Shown here: in pieces, positions 57,253 to 64,000 of the stretch | Position numbering within the stretch: the first letter of the stretch is position 1 | How the letters are laid out: each line of letters starts with the position of its first letter | NCBI RefSeq assembly: GCF_019219825.1 | Contig: NZ_JAHUXH010000032.1 | Location: 16,147-80,146, forward strand | DNA length: 64,000 bases | Direction of reading: 5' to 3' | DNA from: Streptomyces sp. TRM70350 | Lineage (GTDB): Bacteria > Actinomycetota > Actinomycetes > Streptomycetales > Streptomycetaceae | Notes under the pieces: model-generated | What the model was told of the DNA's origin: nothing | What the model saw: only the letters and a program-made list of their open reading frames with translations | Databases searched by the model: none | Translations under genes and position numbers: made by a program

Positions 57253-58617
57253 GTGGCTGCTGATCTGTCGCAGATCGTGAAGGCGTACGACGTCCGCGGA
57301 GTCGTCCCCGACCAGTGGGACGAGCCGCTGGCCGAGCTCTTCGGGGCGGCCTTCGCCCAGGTGACCGGCGCCGACGCGATCGTGATCGGGCACGACATGC
57401 GGCCCTCGTCCCCCGGACTGTCGCGTGCCTTCGCGCGCGGGGCGGCGGCCCGCGGCGTCGACGTCACCGAGATCGGCCTCTGCTCCACCGACCAGCTGTA
57501 CTACGCCTCGGGCGCGCTGAACCTGCCGGGCGCCATGTTCACGGCCTCGCACAACCCGGCCAAGTACAACGGCATCAAGATGTGCCGCGCGGGCGCCGCC
57601 CCGGTCGGCCAGGACACCGGCCTCGCCGAGATCCGCGAACTCGTCGAGCGGTGGAGCGAGTCGGGCACTCCCGAGCCGGCGGCGAAGCAGGGAACGATCA
57701 CGCAGCGTGACACGTTGGAGGACTACGCGGCCCACCTGCGCTCGCTCGTCGACCTGACCTCCATCCGCCACCTGAAGGTCGTCGTCGACGCGGGCAACGG
57801 CATGGGCGGCCACACGGTCCCCACGGTCTTCGCGGGCCTGCCCCTGGACCTCGTGCCGATGTACTTCGAGCTGGACGGCACATTCCCCAACCACGAGGCG
57901 AACCCGCTGGACCCGGCCAACATCGTCGACCTCCAGGAGCGCGTCCGCACCGAGGGCGCCGACCTCGGCATCGCCTTCGACGGCGACGCCGACCGCTGCT
58001 TCGTCGTCGACGAGAACGGCGACCCGGTCTCGCCGTCCGCGATCACCGCCCTGGTCGCCGCCCGCGAGCTGGCCAAGCACGGCGGCGAGGGCGTCGTCAT
58101 CCACAACCTGATCACCTCGTGGACGGTCCCGGAGGTCGTGAAGGAGAGCGGCGGCACGCCGGTCCGCACCCGGGTCGGCCACTCCTTCATCAAGGCCGAG
58201 ATGGCCCGCACCGGCGCGATCTTCGGCGGCGAGCACTCCGCCCACTACTACTTCCGCGACTTCTGGAACGCCGACACGGGCATGCTGGCCGCCCTCCACG
58301 TCCTGGCGGCCCTCGGCGGCCAGGACGGCCCGCTCTCCTCCCTGGTCGCCCAGTACGACCGCTACGCCGGCTCCGGCGAGATCAACTCCACCGTCGACGA
58401 CCAGCAGGCCCGCCTCGCCGCCCTCAAGTCGGCGTTCGAGGGCCGCGAGGGCGTCACCCTGGACGAACTCGACGGCCTCACCGTGACGGCCGACGACTGG
58501 TGGTTCAACGTCCGCCCGTCCAACACGGAGCCGCTGCTGCGCCTGAATGCGGAGGCGCGCGACGAGGCGACGATGACGAAGGTGCGGGACGAGGCGCTGG
58601 CGATTATTCGCGGGTGA
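57253..58617 (+). CDS. manB: Phosphomannomutase/phosphoglucomutase
   Basis: A 454-residue alpha-D-phosphohexomutase. It has an N-terminal IVKAYDVRGVVPDQW, the phosphoserine loop MFTASHNPAKYNGIK, the metal loop IAFDGDADRCFVVDENG, the sugar-binding loop GGEHSAHYYFRDFWNADTG and the phosphate-binding NVRPSNTEPLLRLN. It interconverts mannose-6-phosphate and mannose-1-phosphate, supplying the ManC-like enzyme. TTCAGGAGGG precedes the GTG at 57253. An upstream TTG in frame would add 19 non-conserved residues. Downstream manA makes its substrate. Confidence 0.94.
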   Translation: MAADLSQIVKAYDVRGVVPDQWDEPLAELFGAAFAQVTGADAIVIGHDMRPSSPGLSRAFARGAAARGVDVTEIGLCSTDQLYYASGALNLPGAMFTASHNPAKYNGIKMCRAGAAPVGQDTGLAEIRELVERWSESGTPEPAAKQGTITQRDTLEDYAAHLRSLVDLTSIRHLKVVVDAGNGMGGHTVPTVFAGLPLDLVPMYFELDGTFPNHEANPLDPANIVDLQERVRTEGADLGIAFDGDADRCFVVDENGDPVSPSAITALVAARELAKHGGEGVVIHNLITSWTVPEVVKESGGTPVRTRVGHSFIKAEMARTGAIFGGEHSAHYYFRDFWNADTGMLAALHVLAALGGQDGPLSSLVAQYDRYAGSGEINSTVDDQQARLAALKSAFEGREGVTLDELDGLTVTADDWWFNVRPSNTEPLLRLNAEARDEATMTKVRDEALAIIRG

Positions 58618-58654
58618 GGGGGCCTGCCCAGGGGTGAGTGGACCGAGTTGAGAG

Positions 58655-58684
58655 CTGGGGGCCCGCCGACGGTCGGGCCCTCAG
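58655..58684 (+). terminator. Terminator hairpin after manB
   Basis: CTGGGGGCCCG pairs with CGGGCCCTCAG (10 of 11 pairs) around CCGACGGT. It separates manB from the Trm112-like gene. Confidence 0.65.
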
Positions 58685-58819
58685 CCACCCCGTCGATCCG
58701 GGCCACGCGTGCCACCACAACCCCCGCACACCCCGCCCCCACGGCGGTACGCTGACCAGGCACATCCACACCACCACACGTACCCGCACCGGTACCCACA
58801 CCGCCCGAAGGGACCCCCC

Positions 58820-58990
58820 ATGCCGCTCGAAGCCGGCCTCCTGGAGATCCTCGCCTGCCCGGCCTGCCACGCCCCCCTCAAAGAGCAGGACACCGAGCTG
58901 ATCTGCACCGGCCAGGACTGCGGTCTGGCGTACCCCATCCGCGACGGCATCCCCGTCCTCCTCGTCGACGAGGCCCGCCGCCCGGCGTAA
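58820..58990 (+). CDS. Trm112-family small zinc-ribbon protein
   Basis: A 56-residue protein with the four Trm112 cysteines: CPAC near residue 13, CTGQDC near residue 29. LLEILACPACHAPL, ICTGQDCGLAYPIRDGIPVL and the acidic end LVDEA match the family. In eukaryotes and archaea Trm112 activates methyltransferases. The role of the bacterial form is not established. GAAGGGACCCCCC precedes the ATG. It lies in the mannose operon between manB and the SIS gene. Confidence 0.9.
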   Translation: MPLEAGLLEILACPACHAPLKEQDTELICTGQDCGLAYPIRDGIPVLLVDEARRPA

Positions 58991-59082
58991 CAGCCCCGCA
59001 GAAGCCCGCGCGGATCAGGGCCCGCCAGGACGGGACCCGCCGCCCGCACAACCGACGACCCGGCGTTCGGAGGCTGCCGCCC

Positions 59083-60213
59083 ATGCTCGACGAATCGCTG
59101 CTCGACTCCCCAGAGGGCCTCGCCCAGGCCGACCAGCGCGGCCTGCTGCGCGGCGCCGCCGAGGCCGGTGCCCGCGTCCGCACCGCCGCCCGGCACGCCA
59201 TCGAGGCCGGAGTCAGTGAACTGAAACCCGACGGCCGCCCCCGCGCCGTCCTCATCGCAGGCCCCGGCGCCGCCGCCACCCATGCCGCCGACCTCCTCGG
59301 CACGCTGGCCGGCCCCGGCAGCCCGGTCACCCGCCTCGCCCCCTCCGGCGTCGCCCCCGCCGCGGGCGCCCTGCGCTGGGAACTCCCCGGCTGGGCCGGC
59401 TCGGTCGACCTGCTGCTGATCGCCACCCCGGACGGCACCGAACCCGGCCTGTCCCTGCTCGCCGAGCAGGCCTACCGCCGCGGCTGCACCGTCGCCGCCG
59501 TCGCCCCGGCCCGCACCCCGCTCGCCGAGGCCGTCGCGGGCGCCGCCCACGGCCTCTTCGTACCGATGGCGACCGCCCCGTACGAGCAGGACGAACCCCT
59601 CGCCGCCTCCGCACCCGGCGTCCTGTGGGCGCTGCTCACCCCGCTGCTCGCGCTGCTGGACCGCATCGGCCAGCTCGCCGCCCCGCCGGACGCGCTGGAG
59701 AAGGTCGCCGACCGCCTCGACCACATCGCCGAACGCTGCGGGCCGGCCATCGCGACGTACAGCAATCCCGCCAAGACCCTCGCCGCCGAACTCGCCGACG
59801 CGCTCCCGGTGATCTGGACGGAGGGCATCTCGGCCGGGCCGGCGGGCCGCCGTTTCGCCGCAGCGCTCGCCGAACTGTCCGGTCAGCCCGCCGTCGTGGC
59901 CGAACTCCCCGAGGCGCTCGCCGCGCACAGCGCCCTGCTCGCCGGGCCGCTCGCCGCCAGGGCCAACCCCGACGACTTCTTCCGCGACCGCGTGGAGGAG
60001 CCGCCCGCCCTGCACGCGCGCGTGGTGCTGCTTCGCGACCGCCCGATCGGCGGCCTGACCGCCGCCCCCGCCGCCCGTGACCTGGCCCTCAGCCACGACA
60101 CGCCGATCAGCGAACTGGAACCCGAACCCGGCGGCGAACTGGAGACCCTCTCGGAACTGATCGCCATCACGGATTTCGCCGCCGTTTACCTGGCGCTCGC
60201 ATCAAGGGCCTGA
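59083..60213 (+). CDS. SIS-domain protein, phosphoglucose/phosphomannose isomerase-like
   Basis: A 376-residue protein with two sugar-isomerase (SIS) lobes. The first has AVLIAGPGAAATHAADLLGT and SVDLLLIATPDGTEPGLSLL. The second, the bact-PGI_C type, has NPAKTLAAELADALPVIWTE. It resembles archaeal bifunctional phosphoglucose/phosphomannose isomerases and the Rv3256c-type proteins, which have unproven activity. The classical catalytic Glu/His of PGI are not obvious, so it may be non-catalytic. It lies between manB/Trm112 and manA, arguing for a role in mannose-6-phosphate supply. Confidence 0.83.
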   Translation: MLDESLLDSPEGLAQADQRGLLRGAAEAGARVRTAARHAIEAGVSELKPDGRPRAVLIAGPGAAATHAADLLGTLAGPGSPVTRLAPSGVAPAAGALRWELPGWAGSVDLLLIATPDGTEPGLSLLAEQAYRRGCTVAAVAPARTPLAEAVAGAAHGLFVPMATAPYEQDEPLAASAPGVLWALLTPLLALLDRIGQLAAPPDALEKVADRLDHIAERCGPAIATYSNPAKTLAAELADALPVIWTEGISAGPAGRRFAAALAELSGQPAVVAELPEALAAHSALLAGPLAARANPDDFFRDRVEEPPALHARVVLLRDRPIGGLTAAPAARDLALSHDTPISELEPEPGGELETLSELIAITDFAAVYLALASRA

Positions 60214-60292
60214 TCTGGCCCAGGACGCCCCGACCTTCGTGCGTGAGGAGAACCGGCGCCCGTCCGCACAGAGAACCGGCAGAGAGAACCGC

Positions 60293-61444
60293 ATGGACCG
60301 CCTCGACAACACCGTCCGCCCCTACGCCTGGGGTTCCACCACCGCGATCCCGCAGCTGCTCGGCGTCGAGCCGACCGGCGAACCGCAGGCGGAGATGTGG
60401 ATGGGCGCCCACCCGGGCGCACCCTCGCGCACCGACCGCGGCACGCTCGTCGACGTCATCGCGGCCGCCCCCGAGAAGGAACTCGGCGCCGTAGCCGTGG
60501 CCAAGTTCGGCCCCCGCCTCCCCTTCCTCCTGAAGATCCTCGCCGCGGGCGCCCCGCTCTCCCTCCAGGTGCACCCCGACCTGGAGCAGGCCAAGGAGGG
60601 GTACGAGGAGGAGGAGCGCCGCGGCGTCCCCGTGGACGCCCCGCACCGCAACTACAAGGACGCCAACCACAAGCCGGAACTGATCTGCGCGCTCACCGAG
60701 TTCGACGGCCTCTGCGGCTTCCGCGACCCGCGCCAGACGGCCGACCTGCTCGACGGCCTCGGCGTCGACTCCCTCAAGCCGTACGTCGATCTGCTGCGCG
60801 CCCACCCCGAGGACGCGGCGCTGCGCGAGGTCCTCACCGCCGTCCTCACCGCGGACCCCGAGGAGATGGCCCGTACGGTCGCCGAGGCCACGGCCGCCTG
60901 CTCGCGTCTCGGCGGCGCCTACGCCCCGTACGCCGACGTCGCCCACCACTACCCGGGCGACCCCGGCGTGATCGCCGCGATGCTGCTCAACCACGTCCGC
61001 CTGCAGCCCGGCGAGGCCCTGTACCTCGGCGCCGGCATCCCGCACGCCTACCTCGACGGCCTCGGCGTGGAGATCATGGCCAACTCCGACAACGTCCTGC
61101 GCTGCGGCCTGACGCCCAAGCACATCGACGTCCCCGAACTCCTGCGCATCGTCCGCTTCGAGCCGAGCGACCCCGGCGTACTGCGCCCGGAGGCGTCCCC
61201 GGACGGCGAGGAGGTCTACGAGACCCCCATCGACGAGTTCCGGCTGTCCCGTTACGTCCTCCCCGAGGGCGGCACCCCCCACGACCTCACCCGCGCGACC
61301 CCGCAGATCCTGCTCTGCACGGCGGGCTCGGTCCGGACGGGCGAGCACGAGCTGAGGCCCGGCCAGTCCGTCTTCGTATCGGCAGGTGAAAAGGCCGAAG
61401 TGTCCGGTCCGGGCACGCTCTTCCGCGCGACCGTCGTGGCCTGA
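60293..61444 (+). CDS. manA: Mannose-6-phosphate isomerase, class I
   Basis: A 383-residue type I PMI. The zinc site is formed by Gln/His in LSLQVHPDLEQAKEGY, Glu in NHKPELICALTEFDGLCGF and the late His in GAGIPHAYLDGLGVEIMANS. It converts fructose-6-phosphate to mannose-6-phosphate, feeding manB and GDP-mannose. The ATG at 60293 fits the conserved start RLDNTVRPYAWGSTTAI. An ATG 54 bp earlier would add a basic unconserved arm. It belongs to the mannose operon and lies directly after the SIS gene. Confidence 0.95.
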   Translation: MDRLDNTVRPYAWGSTTAIPQLLGVEPTGEPQAEMWMGAHPGAPSRTDRGTLVDVIAAAPEKELGAVAVAKFGPRLPFLLKILAAGAPLSLQVHPDLEQAKEGYEEEERRGVPVDAPHRNYKDANHKPELICALTEFDGLCGFRDPRQTADLLDGLGVDSLKPYVDLLRAHPEDAALREVLTAVLTADPEEMARTVAEATAACSRLGGAYAPYADVAHHYPGDPGVIAAMLLNHVRLQPGEALYLGAGIPHAYLDGLGVEIMANSDNVLRCGLTPKHIDVPELLRIVRFEPSDPGVLRPEASPDGEEVYETPIDEFRLSRYVLPEGGTPHDLTRATPQILLCTAGSVRTGEHELRPGQSVFVSAGEKAEVSGPGTLFRATVVA

Positions 61445-61463
61445 TGCAGCGGGTGTGGTGATC

Positions 61464-61517
61464 TGGCCCACCGCTGTCGGACCGGACTGCAACAATGGCC
61501 CACCGGCAACGGACCGG
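61464..61517. repeat. 32-bp-spaced direct repeat upstream of the CDF gene
   Basis: TGGCCCACCG plus GGACCGG occur at 61464-61485 and again at 61496-61517, with 18 of 22 positions alike. They lie between manA and the cation transporter and could be regulator-binding sites. Confidence 0.45.
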
Positions 61518-61543
61518 CAAAGCTGAAGGGACAACGCGAACAC

Positions 61544-62521
61544 ATGAGCGCGTCAGGCGGCACCAAAGCGATCGTGGCGGCACTGCTCGCCAATCTGTCG
61601 ATCGCGGTAGCGAAGTTCGTGGCGTTCCTCTTCAGTGGCTCTTCCTCGATGCTGGCCGAGTCGGTGCACTCGGTGGCCGACTCCGGCAACCAGGGCCTGC
61701 TGCTCCTCGGCGGCAAGAAGGCCCAGCGCGAGGCGACTCCGCAGCACCCGTTCGGTTACGGCCGCGAGCGCTACATCTACGCCTTCCTCGTCTCGATCGT
61801 CCTGTTCTCGGTCGGTGGCATGTTCGCCATCTACGAGGGCTACGAGAAGATCAAGCACCCGCACGAGATCGAACACTGGTACTGGCCGGTCGGCGTCCTG
61901 GTCTTCGCGATCATCGCCGAGACGTTCTCCTTCCGGATGGCCATCAAGGAGTCCAACGTCCTGCGCGGCCGGAAGTCGTGGAAGGAGTTCGTCCGCCACG
62001 CCAAGGCGCCCGAGCTGCCGGTCGTCCTCCTGGAGGACCTCGGCGCGCTCGTCGGCCTGATCCTCGCCCTCGGCGGCGTCGGCCTGGCCCTGCTCACCGG
62101 CGACGGCGTCTGGGACGGCATCGGCACCCTGTGCATCGGCGTCCTGCTCATCCTGATCGCGCTCGTCCTGGCCGTCGAGACCAAGTCGCTGCTGCTCGGC
62201 GAGGCGGCCGGCGTCGAGGAGGTCAAGAAGATCGAGGCCGCGGTCGTCGGCGGCGACGCCGTGACCGGCATCATCCACATGCGCACGCTGCACCTCGGCC
62301 CCGAGGAGCTCCTGGTGGCCGCCAAGATCGCCGTCCGCCACGACGGCACGGCCACGGAGATCGCCTCCGCCATAGACGCCGCCGAGGCCCGCATCCGCGA
62401 GTCGGTCCCGATCGCCCGCGTCATCTACCTGGAGCCGGACATCTACAGCGAGGCCGAAGCGGCCAAGGGCGCGGACCCGGAGGCGTCGCCGGGCGGCCCG
62501 AGCCACACCACCGTCCACTGA
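61544..62521 (+). CDS. Cation diffusion facilitator (CDF) family transporter
   Basis: A 325-residue membrane transporter with about six helices. Helix 2 carries the CDF metal motif MLAESVHSVADSGNQGLLLLG, followed by RERYIYAFLVSIVLFSVGG. The fifth-helix motif is VVLLEDLGALVGLILALGGV with Glu-Asp. A cytoplasmic C-terminal domain (VKKIEAAVVGGDAVTGIIHM) follows. Members export divalent ions such as Zn, Mn, Fe or Co by proton exchange, and the ion cannot be read from this sequence. GAAGGGACAACG precedes the ATG. Two short direct repeats upstream may be operators. Confidence 0.92.
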   Translation: MSASGGTKAIVAALLANLSIAVAKFVAFLFSGSSSMLAESVHSVADSGNQGLLLLGGKKAQREATPQHPFGYGRERYIYAFLVSIVLFSVGGMFAIYEGYEKIKHPHEIEHWYWPVGVLVFAIIAETFSFRMAIKESNVLRGRKSWKEFVRHAKAPELPVVLLEDLGALVGLILALGGVGLALLTGDGVWDGIGTLCIGVLLILIALVLAVETKSLLLGEAAGVEEVKKIEAAVVGGDAVTGIIHMRTLHLGPEELLVAAKIAVRHDGTATEIASAIDAAEARIRESVPIARVIYLEPDIYSEAEAAKGADPEASPGGPSHTTVH

Positions 62522-62620
62522 CCTCATCCGCGTTTCCCCCGGTCGGCTGTGGGGGCGCCCGGTCGGTCGTACGGGACCCGGCGCTCAACCCCGGTGAGCA
62601 CCGCGGCTACTCGACGTCTC

Positions 62621-62905
62621 TCAGAACGCTGAGCACCGCAACCCGGCATCCATCAGCTTCCGCGACAACAGCGCCAGAAACCGCAGATGCTCGTCGCCCG
62701 CGGCCGCTTCCGGTACGGCGATCATGAACACGGGCCTCGCCTTCGTACCGTCTGGCGAGCCCCACTCCACGCCCTGGTCCGACCGCGCGAAACCGACGAC
62801 CGGCGCGGTCACCGCATCCGTCTTGGCATGCGGAATCGCGATCTCCCCGCCGAGCCCGGTCGTGCCCTGCTCCTCCCGCCGCAGCGCCGTCCGTTGTACG
62901 TGTGC
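62621..62905 (-). pseudogene. Remnant of a fructose/mannitol-type PTS EIIA domain
   Basis: The minus strand encodes RTALRREEQGTTGLGGEIAI, then PHAKTDAVTAPVVGFARSD and VFMIAVPEAAAGDEHLRFLA. These match the middle of a PTS EIIA type 2 domain, with its phosphorylatable His in IPHAK. The N-terminal part of the domain is missing because the preceding 57 codons are unrelated. The end is cut shortly after LLSRKLMDAG. No EIIB or EIIC follows. It is probably the decayed trace of a sugar PTS permease. Confidence 0.65.
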
Positions 62906-63382
62906 GCCATCCCGGCCGGGCATCACACGGGAACGCCGTCCCGGACGCCCGCACGTTCGACCGGATGCCCCGATCACCCCGCACCCTGCAACACCCGCCC
63001 CACCACTCCAAGGCCCCTCTGCCGAGCGAAAAGCCCTGGTCATCCAGATATGCATGGCACATGCCTCTTCCTTCACCTCTGTCCTGTCGCAGCCGCAACG
63101 GTGATCCGTTGCCGACAGTGACCGGTTGCCGTGATCGGCGTGAATTGTTCGTAGGCGGGCTGGGGACGGCCGGGTCGCCCGGTGTAGCTTGGGACGGAGT
63201 CAGACGTCGCTGCTGATGGCGGTCGGGCGGTCCACAGCGGACCGGCCGAGGGAGAGAGGGCCTCCGACGGACTGCGCTGCGCGCACGCGGGCATGCCTGT
63301 GTGCTCTTCGGGCACCCTTGTGTCCGCCGCCGCGCAGATCAGCCGTACCCACCTCGACCCAACCACCGAGGAGCAGCACGCA
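62906..63382. other. Intergenic region before ahcY
   Basis: About 480 bp without a supported gene. GTGATCCGTTGCCG (63101) and GTGACCGGTTGCCG (63118) form a 17-bp-spaced direct repeat. No riboswitch fold could be recognised. The strong GAGGAGCAGCACGCA just before the ATG is a ribosome-binding site. Confidence 0.4.

Positions 63383-64000
<618 letters not shown>

Noticed and set aside
63300..63382. Possible SAH riboswitch before ahcY (CGAGGAGCAGCACGC resembles the conserved GAGGAGCGCUGC core).
   Set aside because: The match sits 5-15 nt before the ATG and is explained by the ribosome-binding site. The rest of the riboswitch fold could not be drawn.

Overview
The window is a stretch of core chromosome from a Streptomyces or very close relative. 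The evidence is the very high GC content, GTG/TTG starts with GTGA/ATGA overlaps, a WhiB protein whose sequence I recognise, a SigB-type sigma factor with anti- and anti-anti-sigma partners, LAXTG-type sorting signals and cofactor F420 genes. I see no tRNA or rRNA gene, complete insertion sequence, prophage or CRISPR array. The window starts close to the first gene and ends inside ahcY.

Layout. (1) 0.4-3 kb: a minus-strand operon of three Roadblock/LC7 proteins and one DUF4388-like protein. (2) 3.1-10.2 kb: a divergent diaminopimelate-decarboxylase-like gene, then the histidine-utilisation operon hutU, an M20 hydrolase, hutF and hutI behind a promoter overlapped by a dyad. (3) 10.2-14.5 kb: an unusual sigma-like/zinc-finger/membrane/ricin-lectin fusion, then a SigB-type sigma factor with its STAS antagonist and ATPase anti-sigma factor. 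(4) 14.7-18.7 kb: a four-gene exported-protein operon with two sortase-signal proteins, one DUF916/WxL-like membrane protein and one neocarzinostatin-like membrane protein. (5) 18.7-23.3 kb: a POT peptide transporter, an OmpR-type two-component pair and a GtrA protein. (6) 23.4-31.5 kb: purK-purE, a membrane dipeptidase and a metal-ligand-less copy of it, a VOC protein with a decayed copy, UDP-glucose dehydrogenase, an acyl-CoA dehydrogenase and a Met/Cys-rich four-helix metal-binding protein. (7) 31.5-44.2 kb: five LytR-CpsA-Psr (LCP) proteins interleaved with a thioesterase, a GT2 glycosyltransferase, a TIGR03089 protein and an exported peptidoglycan amidase. (8) 44.4-64 kb: sugar-nucleotide (manC-like, manB, SIS protein, manA), F420 (fbiA, fbiB) and regulatory (whiB) genes, cysteine dioxygenase, a large GT2/membrane protein with a Tyr/Gln-rich tail, a CDF transporter and ahcY.

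How the genes fit together. From about 22 kb to the end, many genes build or decorate the cell envelope: sugar activation (ManA, ManB, ManC-like, Ugd), glycosyl transfer (two GT2 enzymes, GtrA), attachment of glycopolymer to peptidoglycan (LCP) and peptidoglycan turnover (amidase). From memory, the same genes (purK/purE, a GtrA-like gene, fadE25, lcp1, TIGR03089, manC, fbiAB, whiB2, manB, manA, sahH) cluster in Mycobacterium tuberculosis near Rv3248c-Rv3277, so this looks like an ancient actinobacterial neighbourhood.

Between the genes are several structured sequences: perfect terminator hairpins, two copies of one stop-codon-sharing hairpin, a 162-bp full-length foldback element, a dispersed repeat present twice, tandem repeats inside coding sequences, and three gene remnants (VOC, HAD hydrolase, PTS EIIA). 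Coordinates come from reading frames, start-codon context and recognised protein families. No alignment or search was run.
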